A stretch of DNA of 64,000 bases from Sporomusa malonica (GTDB lineage Bacteria; Bacillota; Negativicutes; Sporomusales; Sporomusaceae), in the NCBI RefSeq assembly GCF_041428715.1, contig NZ_CP155572.1; one strand, written 5' to 3'. A program made the translations under genes and the position numbers. The notes under the pieces are model-generated. The model searched no databases. It worked only from the letters and a program-made list of their open reading frames with translations, and was not told the DNA's origin. Below are positions 24,744 through 34,344 of the stretch, piece by piece (positions within the stretch are counted from its first letter, which is position 1; every line of letters begins with the position of its first letter).

Positions 24744-25090
24744 TGGTGGAGGCGAGGAGAATCGAACTCCTGTCCAAAAGCATTACTGCATAGGCTTCTC
24801 CGAGCGCAGTCGGTGATTTAAATTTTGCGCTTTTGCCGCCCACAGACAGGCTGCTCAAGCACTATCTCGATAAAGTTTTCCAGTCGGCTCTCCGAGAATT
24901 GAGCCTCAGGTATCCCACTAAGTGACGTCCTATCCTAGGCCGCGGGAGTGCGTAGGTAGAACGTTAGCATTAAGCTGCTAAAGCGTATTCGTTGTTTGCT
25001 TTTACTTTAGGTCCACCGTGTTGACGGGCTGATGGAACCCCGGCTCGCTACCCATACCATAACTACCCCTGTCGAAACCAGTACGCCCCC
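24744..25090 (-). ncRNA. ssrA: Transfer-messenger RNA
   Basis: Minus strand, about 347 bases. The 5' end GGGGGCGTACTGGTTTCGAC and the 3' end CTCGCCTCCACCA pair to form the acceptor stem, and the TTCGATTC T-arm is visible near the 3' end. The tag reading frame begins at GCA (around 24995) and reads ANNEYALAA-stop, the expected degradation tag ending. It rescues stalled ribosomes together with SmpB, encoded 1 kb upstream on the same strand. The 3' end is a common attachment site for integrative elements, consistent with the accessory genes beyond it. Confidence 0.95.
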
Positions 25091-25265
25091 GTATAATGGG
25101 GATGGCATGTCTTAATTACACTGCAAACACTATATACACTTCAATATTAATTTATTATATCATAAAGATTGATTTCAGCCAAATTAAAGTTTTACCATTT
25201 TTATACGCTGCACAGGAGATACTTAAGCCATCGCCGAATATATTGGGGCTAAGGGAGTGATTGAA

Positions 25266-26153
25266 TTGAAACAACAACACACCGGGGCGCTGCTGGTCGC
25301 AGCATCGGCTGCCGGATTTGCCACTTTAGCCATTTTTATTAAATTTGCCTACGCCGCCGGGGCCAATATTATTACTATTCTGGCTGGGCGGTTTGTCATC
25401 GCAGCAATTTGCCTGGCATTAATTCTGAGAATGCGCGGTATTTCACTGGCTATTGATAGAAACCTCATGAAGCAGTTGTTTTTCATGGGCGGCATCGGTT
25501 ATGGCGCTATGTCACTGCTATTTGCCTCATCCCTAAAACATCTGCCTGCATCGTTGGCCGCTATGCTGCTCTACACCTATCCAGCACTTGTCAGTGTGCT
25601 GTCTTTTGGGCTAGGTGATGAGCAATATACCTGGCAAAAAGGCTTGGCACTGGCGATCTGCTTTTCCGGCTTGTTTCTTGTTCTTGGCGTATCCTTCGAC
25701 AATCTGAGTATGCTGGGCCTTGTTTTTGGTCTGGGTGCGGCTTTCGTCTATTCGGTTTACATTGTCGTAGGCAACAGGTTTTTGAAAAATGTTAATCCTA
25801 TGGTTACTACCACCTATGTCTGTGCCTCAGCCGCTGCCATCTTTATCCTGGTTGGGACAGTGACAGGCACGCTGATTTTGAACCTGTCATTACAAGGCTG
25901 GTTAGCTATTATTGGCATTGCACTACTGCCAACTATTATTGGTATTATGGGCTTTTTTGCAGGTATGATTCATATTGGTGCCACAAATGCTTCTATTATC
26001 AGTACTCTGGAACCAGTCATGACAGTGCTGCTCTCAGTTGCCCTGCTTAATGAAAAGATAACGCCGCTGCAAGTGGGCGGCGGCGTTCTAATACTTGGCG
26101 GTATATTGATTTTACAGCTCTGGGCGGGGAAAAGCGAGGTCGCTGAAGGTTAG
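25266..26153 (+). CDS. EamA/DMT-family transporter
   Basis: The only plus-strand gene. About 295 residues in ten hydrophobic segments forming two EamA repeats; GLGAAFVYSVYIVVGNRFLK and a C-terminal TLEPVMTVLLSVALLNEKIT are typical family signatures. I prefer TTG 25266, eight bases after AAGGGAG; GTG 25257 lies inside that site. An inner-membrane exporter of metabolites or amino acids; substrate unknown. Divergent from ssrA and convergent with smpB. Confidence 0.88.
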   Translation: MKQQHTGALLVAASAAGFATLAIFIKFAYAAGANIITILAGRFVIAAICLALILRMRGISLAIDRNLMKQLFFMGGIGYGAMSLLFASSLKHLPASLAAMLLYTYPALVSVLSFGLGDEQYTWQKGLALAICFSGLFLVLGVSFDNLSMLGLVFGLGAAFVYSVYIVVGNRFLKNVNPMVTTTYVCASAAAIFILVGTVTGTLILNLSLQGWLAIIGIALLPTIIGIMGFFAGMIHIGATNASIISTLEPVMTVLLSVALLNEKITPLQVGGGVLILGGILILQLWAGKSEVAEG

Positions 26154-26156
26154 AGT

Positions 26157-26627
26157 TTACTCCTTTTGCCTGTCGCGTAATGCCCGCTCCATATCCCTTT
26201 TGGCATCCTTATCGGCAAGATCCTGGCGTTTATCATAAGTATGCTTACCAGTAGCTAGTCCTAGTTCAACCTTGACTTTGCCTTTAGTAAAGTATAGTTT
26301 TAGCGGCACCAGAGTATACCCTTTTTCTTTGGTCTTGCCAATTAACTTGTTTATTTCATACCGATGCATCAAGAGCTTGCGGGTACGCAGCGGTTCGTGG
26401 TTAAATCGGTTGCCTTGCTCATAGGGACTGATATGCATGTTGTGCAGCATGAGTTCGGCATTATCAATCCTGGCATAGGAATCTTTTAGGTTTGCCTTAC
26501 CGGCCCGGAGTGATTTTACTTCAGTGCCGGTAAGCGCAATTCCGGCCTCATAGGTCTCATGTATATGATAATCGTGGCGGGCCTTCCGGTTTTCCGCCGC
26601 TATTTTTATGCCTGTTTCCTTGCTCAC
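26157..26627 (-). CDS. smpB: SsrA-binding protein SmpB
   Basis: A 156-residue OB-fold protein that delivers tmRNA to stalled ribosomes. AENRKARHDYHIHETYEAGI, GTEVKSLR and the C-terminal basic tail (GKHTYDKRQDLADKDAKRDM) are diagnostic. GTG start behind GAGGTGA. Ends four bases from the convergent transporter gene. Follows rnr, as in many Firmicutes, and precedes ssrA. Confidence 0.97.
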   Translation of the reverse strand: MSKETGIKIAAENRKARHDYHIHETYEAGIALTGTEVKSLRAGKANLKDSYARIDNAELMLHNMHISPYEQGNRFNHEPLRTRKLLMHRYEINKLIGKTKEKGYTLVPLKLYFTKGKVKVELGLATGKHTYDKRQDLADKDAKRDMERALRDRQKE

Positions 26628-26734
26628 TGCTTCTCACCTCTTAGAATCCTGCTTGATATGCATAACTATTGTATATGATCTGCCGTCATACGTCAATTGG
26701 TTTGCTTCCAAACAGGCGAGGTTAGATTGGTACG

Positions 26735-29005
26735 TTATATCTTCGGCACTCTGGGCTTCTTGGGCCTGGCGACAGTAGAAGGTTTCTTTTTGGCCTTAAC
26801 TGCTGCTTTACCAGCACTTCGCCCTACTCCAGACTTGCTGCGCCTGTTGTCATCTGCTTGATCTGTAACAGACTTTAAAGGTTTACCTTCAATTGAGAGC
26901 ACATAGTCAATGGTTCGTTCAGCCGGATTAACTTTGGCGACGATAATCTTGACATTGTCGCCCAGCCGGTAAACCTTGCTGGTACGCTCCCCGATCAAGG
27001 AATATTGTTCTTCCACATACTGATAATAATCATCATCCATACTCGATACACGGACTAAACCTTCAATGCCATTACTGATCTCAACAAAAAATCCAAAGGC
27101 TGTGACTCCGCTGATGATGCCGTCAAATTCCTGACCAACAAATTGGGCCATATACTCAACCTTTTTCAGATCAACGGTTGCCCGTTCGGCTTCAGCAGCC
27201 GCCCGCTCCCGCTCAGAAGAATGCAAGGCAATTTCAGGCAACATGACAGATAGTTTTTGGCTGCGCTTGGCTGATATATCGCCAGCAGAGAAGGTTTCAC
27301 GAATAATTCGATGGACAATCAAGTCCGGATAACGCCTGATTGGCGAGGTAAAGTGAGTATAATAGGTGGCTGCCAGGCCAAAATGTCCGAGATTTTCGGC
27401 ATCATAGCGGGCCTGTTTTAGTGAACGCAGCATTACGGTGCTAATAATGCGTTCTTCTGGTTGTCCGGCAATCTTACTTAATACTCGTTGCAACGCCATT
27501 GGCTGAATTTCTTGGGTCTTGGGTATGTGCTGACCGAAATTACTAAGCAATACGTTAAGCCTAGCCATTTTCTCTTCGTCAGGTTCTTCATGTACTCTGA
27601 ACATGGACGGAACACCCAGCCAGTGCATATGCTCAGCAACTGTCTCATTGGCGACAAGCATAAATTCTTCAATGATGGATTCGGCAATACTGCGAATCCT
27701 TTTTTCTATGGCGATCGGCCGGCCTTGGTCATCCAGCTTGACTTTAATTTCCGGGAAATCAAAATCAATAGCTCCCCGGCGCATACGGCGATCACGCAAA
27801 ATCCTGCATAGCCGCTCCATCTCTTCTAACGGCGCGACCAAATCAGCATACTTGTCCCTCAAGGCCTCATCATGATCAGCGACAATTTGCCGCACAATAT
27901 TGTATGTCAGTCGGGTTTTGACCCTGATGACACTTGGGAATATTTCATGGTTTACTACTTGGCCACGCCCGTCAATCTCCATCTGTGCTGACAGCGCCAA
28001 CCGGTCTTCACCTGCATTCAGGCTGCAAATGCCGTTTGACAATCGGGGCGGCAGCATCGGCAGTACCCGATCAACTAGGTAAACGCTAGTACCTCTAGCT
28101 CTGGCCTCGTTGTCTAGTGGCGTGTTCTCCCGCACATAGTGGCTGACATCAGCAATGCTTACATTCAGCAGATAGCGCCCGTTTTTGAGGCGTTCTACAT
28201 ACACAGCATCATCTAAGTCTTTGGCATCGTCACCGTCAATTGTGACAAGGTTAAGTTCCCTGAGGTCGCGTCGTCCTAATAAATCCTCATCACTGATTGT
28301 TGTCTTAACACGATCAGCAGCCTGTTCAACTTCTGGCGGGAATTCTGTAGGCAAGTTATGTTTTTTGATAATAGATAGTATCTCAATCCCCGGGTCGCCC
28401 CGACTACCCAGCACCTCGATAATCCGGCCTTCTGCGCTTTTTTGCTTTTGGGGCCACTCGATAATTTCCACAACAACCTTTGAGCCTGTTTTAGCCCCGT
28501 TAAACTCTTCTTTGGATATGAAGATATCCCGGCCAATCCTGCGATCATCAGGCAGAACAAAACCAAAATTACGGCTTGCTTCAAACGTTCCCACAACCTT
28601 GGTATTAGCCCGGCTAACTACCCGGATGATCTCACCCTCAACAGCTTTCCCAGACATATGCTTCCGGTGCATACGGGCCACAACTCTGTCACCATGCATG
28701 GCGCCGCCAATCGCGTCAGGCGGGATGAAAACATCTTCAAGTTCTTGATTCTCCGGTAGAATAAAGCCAAAACCCTTGGTTGTTGCGGAAAACTTGCCCA
28801 CAACCAAGTTCATAAGGCCAGGCACCCCGTATTTTCCATAGCGGGTTTTTATGATAGCAGCAGTGGCCTCAAGCTTGTCCAATATCTGCCAAAAATCTTC
28901 TAACTCTTTACCGCGAATATTTAGCCCATCAGCCAGATCCTCAGCAGTGAGCGGTTTATAGGCTTCTTCCCTCATGAACTCAAGTATTCTTTCAGCCAAG
29001 TCCAT
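26735..29005 (-). CDS. rnr: Ribonuclease R
   Basis: A 756-residue 3'-5' exoribonuclease of the RNB family. N-terminal winged helix and two cold-shock domains (GFGFILPENQELEDVFIP in part; NFGFVLPDDRRIGRDIFI in part), the RNB catalytic core with LVTIDGDDAKDLDDAVYVE, then an S1 domain (FDGIISGVTAFGFFVEISN) and a basic Lys-rich tail. ATG 29005 lies nine bases after AAAAGGAG; ATG 29014 would sit against it. It degrades structured RNA and, with SmpB/tmRNA, faulty mRNAs. It is followed by smpB. Confidence 0.96.
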   Translation of the reverse strand: MDLAERILEFMREEAYKPLTAEDLADGLNIRGKELEDFWQILDKLEATAAIIKTRYGKYGVPGLMNLVVGKFSATTKGFGFILPENQELEDVFIPPDAIGGAMHGDRVVARMHRKHMSGKAVEGEIIRVVSRANTKVVGTFEASRNFGFVLPDDRRIGRDIFISKEEFNGAKTGSKVVVEIIEWPQKQKSAEGRIIEVLGSRGDPGIEILSIIKKHNLPTEFPPEVEQAADRVKTTISDEDLLGRRDLRELNLVTIDGDDAKDLDDAVYVERLKNGRYLLNVSIADVSHYVRENTPLDNEARARGTSVYLVDRVLPMLPPRLSNGICSLNAGEDRLALSAQMEIDGRGQVVNHEIFPSVIRVKTRLTYNIVRQIVADHDEALRDKYADLVAPLEEMERLCRILRDRRMRRGAIDFDFPEIKVKLDDQGRPIAIEKRIRSIAESIIEEFMLVANETVAEHMHWLGVPSMFRVHEEPDEEKMARLNVLLSNFGQHIPKTQEIQPMALQRVLSKIAGQPEERIISTVMLRSLKQARYDAENLGHFGLAATYYTHFTSPIRRYPDLIVHRIIRETFSAGDISAKRSQKLSVMLPEIALHSSERERAAAEAERATVDLKKVEYMAQFVGQEFDGIISGVTAFGFFVEISNGIEGLVRVSSMDDDYYQYVEEQYSLIGERTSKVYRLGDNVKIIVAKVNPAERTIDYVLSIEGKPLKSVTDQADDNRRSKSGVGRSAGKAAVKAKKKPSTVARPKKPRVPKI

Positions 29006-29006
29006 A

Positions 29007-29402
29007 TTACTCATCTCCTTTTATGGCAACTGTCGCCTTTCCTTCAGCCGTTACCGTTCCGTCCGGCAAAGTAATTTTACCGGCTAGTTCATACATTTTT
29101 CCCCGTTGGCCGGTAATCCATCCGCTGACCGTCAATTCTTGTCCAATTGGGGTGGGATGGCGGAATCGTACTTCCAGCTTGGCAGTGACAGCACTTAGCC
29201 CTTTGGCATACAGGTAACGGGCCATGATCTCATCTAACAGCGTACTTACCAGGCCGCCATGCACTATACCGTCATAGCCCTGATGTTCAGGACCAGGAAT
29301 AAAGGTTGTGATATATGTATTATCTTCCTCGATAAAGGTGAGTTTAAGTCCAATTGGATTATGTGGGCCACAGGCAAAACACCATTGGTTGCTCTCGTTC
29401 AT
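29007..29402 (-). CDS. PaaI-like hotdog thioesterase
   Basis: About 131 residues. CFACGPHNPIGLKL at the N-terminus, then HQGYDGIVHGGLVSTLLDEIM (part) with the catalytic HGG and acidic residue, and a C-terminal hotdog strand set. Probably hydrolyses an acyl-CoA. ATG 29402 follows GAGGTG; its stop touches the rnr start region, so it is cotranscribed with rnr. Confidence 0.85.
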   Translation of the reverse strand: MNESNQWCFACGPHNPIGLKLTFIEEDNTYITTFIPGPEHQGYDGIVHGGLVSTLLDEIMARYLYAKGLSAVTAKLEVRFRHPTPIGQELTVSGWITGQRGKMYELAGKITLPDGTVTAEGKATVAIKGDE

Positions 29403-29423
29403 CAATGCACCTCATTCAATTTT

Positions 29424-30155
29424 CTAAGCCAGGAATTGGCCGATCTTCTCGAAAACAGCTTCACGTTCTATGTCAAGAGTGACAATATGCCCTGACTTAT
29501 TAAGCCACATAAGTTGTTTCTCCGAGCTTCCCAGCTTATCATAGATATACTGGGCGCTTTCCGGTTCGACAGTGTGTTCTTTTCTTGATTGAATAACAAG
29601 TGTGGGCACTGTGACTGACGGCAGGAGTGCATCAACATGCTTAATCAGGTTAATCAGGCTGGACAAGCTGCTGAGCGGTGTGACCTCATAAGTAATCGAG
29701 TAGTCTTCGCCTCGATCTGGCAGGCGTTTGCGCGTTTTAGGAACAAAGTTGGTAAATATCCGGTACAGTGGCAGCAATTTTATTCGCTTATTCGCAATGT
29801 AAATGGGGGCACTAATTACAGCCAGCCGTCTGATTGGATATTCACTGGCCAGCTTAAGTGTTAAGAGGCCACCCATAGACAAACCTACCGCCGAGACAGT
29901 ACTGCATACTCCGGTTAACAGGTGATAGCCGTCTTCGACGTTGCCATACCAGTGCGGCCATGCAGTTTTCGCCATTTCTTCCGGTGTCGTTCCGTGCCCT
30001 GGTAGTCGTGGAGCAAATACAGTATAGCCCAGATTATTTAAGTATTCCCCCGCAAGGCGCATCTCAGACGGTGCGCCGGTAAAACCATGTACTAAGAGTA
30101 CACCGTTTTGACCGCCAGGCAGAAAAAAAGGCTCAGCTCCCGGCATTACAGCCAA
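29424..30155 (-). CDS. Carboxylesterase / alpha-beta hydrolase
   Basis: About 243 residues with the alpha/beta hydrolase fold. Oxyanion region LLVHGFTGAPSEMR, nucleophile elbow GLSMGGLL, acid in the IQSRKEHTVEPESA segment and catalytic histidine in NKSGHIVTLDIERE. Closely matches the Est30-type carboxylesterase, which in Firmicutes often neighbours secG and rnr. TTG 30155 lies seven bases after GGGGGA; the start at 30170 is an alternative. Confidence 0.87.
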   Translation of the reverse strand: MAVMPGAEPFFLPGGQNGVLLVHGFTGAPSEMRLAGEYLNNLGYTVFAPRLPGHGTTPEEMAKTAWPHWYGNVEDGYHLLTGVCSTVSAVGLSMGGLLTLKLASEYPIRRLAVISAPIYIANKRIKLLPLYRIFTNFVPKTRKRLPDRGEDYSITYEVTPLSSLSSLINLIKHVDALLPSVTVPTLVIQSRKEHTVEPESAQYIYDKLGSSEKQLMWLNKSGHIVTLDIEREAVFEKIGQFLA

Positions 30156-30216
30156 GTAAAATTCCCCCAATGTTTAAGTAATATAATTATTATACCATTA
30201 TCTGCCACCAATAACA

Positions 30217-30245
30217 AAACGCCAAGCTAAAATAGCTTGGCGTTT
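30217..30245 (-). terminator. Terminator after hppA
   Basis: Thirteen-base arms AAACGCCAAGCTA and complement around a 3-base loop, about 15 bases after the hppA stop. The T-rich end of the stem is followed by TGTTATT. It separates hppA from the esterase-rnr genes. Confidence 0.8.
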
Positions 30246-30261
30246 ACTAAACGTTAATGAT

Positions 30262-32268
30262 TTAGAAGAAAAGAAGCGGAGCAATGATGAGCGAGATAGT
30301 ACCGGCAACTTTAATCAGCGGGTTCATGGCCGGACCTGAAGTGTCCTTGAACGGGTCGCCGACAGTATCGCCGATAACAGCGGCAGCATGGGTCGGGGTG
30401 CCTTTGCCGCCATATTTTCCAGTCTCAATCCATTTTTTAGCATTGTCCCAAGCGCCACCAGCGTTAGACATGAACAAGGCTAAGAGTACGCCGGCGGCAG
30501 TAGCACCAGCCAGGAAACCAGCAAGAGCTTTCGCGCCAAGCACAAAACCTACAAGGATAGGTGCACCTACGGCAAAGATACCAGGCAGCATCATTTCGCG
30601 GATAGCCGCCTTAGTACTAATATCAACACAACTAGCATAGTCAGGACGACCAGTGCCTTCCATAATGCCAGGGATTTCGCGGAACTGACGGCGAACCTCA
30701 GCGATCATTTCAAACGCAGCTTTACCTACAGCTTCCATAGTGAATGCGCAGACCAGGAACGGCAGGGTTGCACCAAGGAAAATACCGATAATTACACCTG
30801 GTTCGGTCAGATTGATCACCAGATGACCGTTAACGACTAGACCAGACAGCTTAGGGTTTTTTGCAATCTCTTCTCCGAAAGCGGTGAACAGAGCCAGTGC
30901 AGTAAGCGCAGCCGAACCAATAGCAAAACCTTTAGCAATGGCAGCAGTAGTATTACCGACAGCATCCAGTTTGTCCGTGGTTTTACGAACCTCAGGACCA
31001 AGATCAGCCATTTCGGCAATCCCGCCAGCGTTGTCGGCAACAGGACCAAAAGAGTCAACAGCAACAACCATACCGGCAGTGCACAGCATACCCATTGCAG
31101 CCATGGCAATACCATAAATGCCCGCCTGGCCATAGGCAACCCAGATGGCAACAGCAAATACCAGCATTGGCAGACCGGTACTTCTTAGACCAAGAGCGAT
31201 ACCGGCAATAACATTGGTAGCCGGACCAGTTTGCGAGGCATCAGCAATATGCTGAGTAGGCGGCTTATTATTAGCAGTGTAATATTCTGTAATCATACCA
31301 ACAAGTACGTTAACAGCTAGACCCGAAATAACTGCAATCGTAATGCCTACAGCTTTTCCTGGAAGCATTACACTGGCGATAGCATAGGTAGAAATAGCGA
31401 CAAGAATATTGGTTCCCCAAATACCTCTATTTAGAGCAGCCAAAGGATCGCCATCTTCACTGGTTCTAACCAAGAAAGTGCTAATAATAGAGGCAAAAAT
31501 ACCAGCTGCACCAATTACAAGCGGGAATAGTACACCATTGATATTCCCCGGGAAAACAGTTTGTCCGATAAGCATAGCAGCAATAGCAGTAGCTGCATAT
31601 GATTCGAATAGGTCAGCACCCATGCCTGCAGTATCACCAACGTTGTCGCCAACATTGTCAGCAATAACAGCCGGATTACGGGGATCATCCTCAGGGATGC
31701 CTGCTTCAACTTTACCTACAAGGTCAGCACCGACGTCAGCAGCCTTGGTAAAAATACCGCCGCCAACACGGGCAAAAAATGCAATGGCACTAGCGCCAAA
31801 AGCAAAACTATTAATAACAACAGGATCGCCGAAGACTATGTATAATCCAGATACACCCAAGAGACCAAGACCAGCAACCGACATACCCATTACCGCGCCA
31901 GCGCGGAAAGAAACGCCGAGAGCTTTGTTAAGGCTGGTTCGGGCAGCTTCGGTAGTACGGGCGTTAGATTTAGTAGTGGCAGTCATGCCCACATACCCGG
32001 CAATTGCTGAGCTTATAGCGCCTACCAGGAAAGACACGGCCAACTTGTAACCATCAACAAAGAATAAAACAAAAAAGATAACAATAGTAAACGGAATGAG
32101 CGTTTTGTACTGGCGATTGAGGAAGGCCATAGCACCTTCAAAAATTGCCTGAGAAATTTCCTGCATTTTGGCGTTGCCAGGGCTTTCCTTTAAAACGCTA
32201 GACATCAGATAACCGGCAAATGCCAGCGCCACAAGACCTGCAACTGGCGCAATGTACAATAAATCCAT
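30262..32268 (-). CDS. hppA: Membrane-bound ion-pumping pyrophosphatase
   Basis: A 668-residue integral membrane pyrophosphatase with about 16 hydrophobic segments. Substrate-site motifs are present: DVGADLVGKVEAGIPEDDPRN (part), DNVGDNVGDTAGMGADLFES (part) and GDTVGDPFKDTSGPAMN. The sequence GNTTAAIAKGFA has Ala where K+-independent enzymes have Lys, which marks the K+-dependent subgroup. That subgroup includes both H+ and Na+ pumps, so the ion cannot be called with certainty. It recovers energy from biosynthetic pyrophosphate. Strong ribosome-binding site AAAGGAGG. Confidence 0.95.
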   Translation of the reverse strand: MDLLYIAPVAGLVALAFAGYLMSSVLKESPGNAKMQEISQAIFEGAMAFLNRQYKTLIPFTIVIFFVLFFVDGYKLAVSFLVGAISSAIAGYVGMTATTKSNARTTEAARTSLNKALGVSFRAGAVMGMSVAGLGLLGVSGLYIVFGDPVVINSFAFGASAIAFFARVGGGIFTKAADVGADLVGKVEAGIPEDDPRNPAVIADNVGDNVGDTAGMGADLFESYAATAIAAMLIGQTVFPGNINGVLFPLVIGAAGIFASIISTFLVRTSEDGDPLAALNRGIWGTNILVAISTYAIASVMLPGKAVGITIAVISGLAVNVLVGMITEYYTANNKPPTQHIADASQTGPATNVIAGIALGLRSTGLPMLVFAVAIWVAYGQAGIYGIAMAAMGMLCTAGMVVAVDSFGPVADNAGGIAEMADLGPEVRKTTDKLDAVGNTTAAIAKGFAIGSAALTALALFTAFGEEIAKNPKLSGLVVNGHLVINLTEPGVIIGIFLGATLPFLVCAFTMEAVGKAAFEMIAEVRRQFREIPGIMEGTGRPDYASCVDISTKAAIREMMLPGIFAVGAPILVGFVLGAKALAGFLAGATAAGVLLALFMSNAGGAWDNAKKWIETGKYGGKGTPTHAAAVIGDTVGDPFKDTSGPAMNPLIKVAGTISLIIAPLLFF

Positions 32269-32350
32269 TATTTACTTTCCTCCTTTGAGCTAGAAAACCT
32301 GAAAAATACCCCAATATGCTGGAGAACATCCAGCTATTGAGGTTAGTGCC

Positions 32351-32581
32351 CTACTGCATCAATTTGGCCAAAGCCAATGTTACGGCTCCGAACAATGCTG
32401 CAATGATAATTGTTGCCTTTGCCAGAATTTCATCAAGTCCTTTACGCTTGCCGCCGAAAATAGATTCGGCCCCTCCGGCAATTGAACCTGACAAACCGGC
32501 ACTCTTACCTGACTGCAGCACTACAGCTACAATTAATGCAATTGAAAGTACTGCCTCCAAAATCATCAGCCCTGTTATCAC
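32351..32581 (-). CDS. secG: Preprotein translocase subunit SecG
   Basis: About 76 residues with two transmembrane helices flanking LQSGKSAGLSGSIAGGAES, the signature of SecG, followed by FGGKRKGLDEILAKAT. I chose GTG 32581, about eight bases after GGGGGGTG; the longer frame from 32611 would add ten polar residues not usual for SecG. Part of the SecYEG translocon. Downstream of eno, as in many Firmicutes. Confidence 0.93.
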   Translation of the reverse strand: MITGLMILEAVLSIALIVAVVLQSGKSAGLSGSIAGGAESIFGGKRKGLDEILAKATIIIAALFGAVTLALAKLMQ

Positions 32582-32732
32582 TTTCCTTACACCCCCCACG
32601 ACTGATACCATTATCCCTTGCTACAATAGTGTTTGCCAAGGCCTTACAATATTCTAACATACTTAAATGACTCTTGACAATTATTTAGTCAATATTTTCA
32701 CATATTTACTATACATATTTTTCCCTTTTAGT

Positions 32733-32768
32733 AAAAAAAATAAACAGCCGAATGAAATCCGGCTGTTT
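32733..32768 (-). terminator. Rho-independent terminator
   Basis: Arms AAACAGCCG and CGGCTGTTT with a nine-base loop followed on the minus strand by TTTATTTTTTTT. It follows the small zinc-ribbon gene, marking the end of the glycolytic operon before secG. Confidence 0.88.
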
Positions 32769-32782
32769 TAAGTTTTCTTTTT

Positions 32783-33019
32783 TTACGCCTTCGGGGAGGT
32801 TTGAACCGGTTTGGGATGGTCAACATAGGATGCGGTATTAACAACATGTGTATTTAGGCGACTGGTACAGCCAAATCTGCCTTCATCTTGCTGGATTACT
32901 TCCATATCAGAACTGCCGCAGTGTTCACAGACATTCTTATTTAAGCATTCTATCAACTCATGCTCACATTGGTACAAATAACCACAGTCACTGCATCTAA
33001 GCAAATATCCCTTCGGCAT
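32783..33019 (-). CDS. Small zinc-ribbon protein of unknown function
   Basis: A 78-residue protein with two CxxC knuckles, CSDCGYLY and CEHCGSSD, separated by about 23 residues including two more cysteines, forming a probable zinc ribbon. The remainder is unstructured and proline-rich at the C-terminus. It is the last gene of the glycolytic operon, right after eno and just before the terminator. The ATG follows GGAGGTG. No function assigned. Confidence 0.72.
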   Translation of the reverse strand: MPKGYLLRCSDCGYLYQCEHELIECLNKNVCEHCGSSDMEVIQQDEGRFGCTSRLNTHVVNTASYVDHPKPVQTSPKA

Positions 33020-33046
33020 TTAGTTCACCTCCTTCCGGCGCGAACT

Positions 33047-34333
33047 CTATCTCAGGTTATAAAAAACTTTGCGACCGCGGTATTGAGCCAAATCACCGAG
33101 TTGCTCTTCAATGCGGAGCAATTGGTTGTATTTAGCAACACGATCAGTCCGGGCAGGAGCACCGGTTTTAATCTGGCCAGCATTAACGGCTACAGCAATA
33201 TCGGCAATTGTAGCGTCCTCAGTTTCGCCTGAACGGTGAGAGATAACGCAGGTATAGCCGGCACGTTTAGCCATTTCGATGGTGTCAAAGGTTTCAGTCA
33301 GTGTACCGATTTGGTTTACTTTGACCAAAATGGAGTTAGCGGTTCTGGTATCAATGCCTCGGCTTAAACGCTCAACATTGGTAACAAACAAGTCGTCACC
33401 TACCAGCTGGATTTTGCTGCTCAAACGCTCTGTCAAAAGTTTCCAGCCATCCCAATCATCTTCTGACATACCATCTTCAATCGAAATGATCGGATATTTA
33501 TCAACTAACTGACTATAGTATTCCACCATTTCAGCCGGAGTTTTCACAACACCCTCGCCTTCGAGATGGTAATTTCCGTCTTTAAATAATTCAGTGGCTG
33601 CAACATCAAGGCCAAGCATTACTTGTTCGCCAGGTTTGTAGCCGGCTTTTTCAATGGCTTCAATGATAACTTTAAGCGCCTCTTCGTTTGATGCCAGGTT
33701 AGGAGCAAAACCGCCTTCGTCGCCGACAGCAGTAGCCAGCTTGCGGCCAGTAAGCACCTTTTTAAGGCTGTGATAAATCTCTGAGCCCATTCTCAAAGCT
33801 TCGCTGAAGCTTTCTGCACCTACCGGCAATACCATAAATTCCTGTACATCCACATTATTATCCGCATGTTTGCCGCCGTTTAAGATGTTCATCATCGGCA
33901 CAGGCAGTTCTTTGGCATTGGCGCCGCCCAGATACTGGTACAGGGTAAGCCCAGATGAGGCAGCAGCAGCTTTGGCTACAGCCATCGACACACCCAGGAT
34001 GGCGTTAGCACCTAATTTAGCTTTGTTAGGGGTACCATCAAGATCAATCATGGCTTGGTCAACGCCGATTTGATCAAGGGCATCCATACCAATAATTTCC
34101 GGGGTAATAATCTCGTTTACATTCTCAACCGCCTTGAGCACACCCTTGCCAAGATAGCGGTTTTTGTCACCATCTCGAAGCTCAACTGCTTCATACGCAC
34201 CGGTGGATGCACCTGAGGGAACAGCGGCCCGGCCCATTGTGCCGTCTTCTAATAATACATCAACTTCCACCGTGGGGTTTCCCCGGGAATCCATAATTTC
34301 TCTGGCTAAAATATCAACGATTGTTGTCGACAT
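33047..34333 (-). CDS. eno: Enolase
   Basis: 428 residues, standard length. Converts 2-phosphoglycerate to phosphoenolpyruvate. MDSRGNPTVEVDV, SGASTGAYEAVELRDGD, the catalytic GDEGGFAPNL, SIEDGMSEDDWDGW, LVGDDLFVTN and SHRSGETEDATIADI are all present. Starts 12 bases after the gpmI stop region behind GGAGG. Last enzyme of the operon. Confidence 0.98.
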   Translation of the reverse strand: MSTTIVDILAREIMDSRGNPTVEVDVLLEDGTMGRAAVPSGASTGAYEAVELRDGDKNRYLGKGVLKAVENVNEIITPEIIGMDALDQIGVDQAMIDLDGTPNKAKLGANAILGVSMAVAKAAAASSGLTLYQYLGGANAKELPVPMMNILNGGKHADNNVDVQEFMVLPVGAESFSEALRMGSEIYHSLKKVLTGRKLATAVGDEGGFAPNLASNEEALKVIIEAIEKAGYKPGEQVMLGLDVAATELFKDGNYHLEGEGVVKTPAEMVEYYSQLVDKYPIISIEDGMSEDDWDGWKLLTERLSSKIQLVGDDLFVTNVERLSRGIDTRTANSILVKVNQIGTLTETFDTIEMAKRAGYTCVISHRSGETEDATIADIAVAVNAGQIKTGAPARTDRVAKYNQLLRIEEQLGDLAQYRGRKVFYNLR

Positions 34334-34344
34334 GTATATTCCTC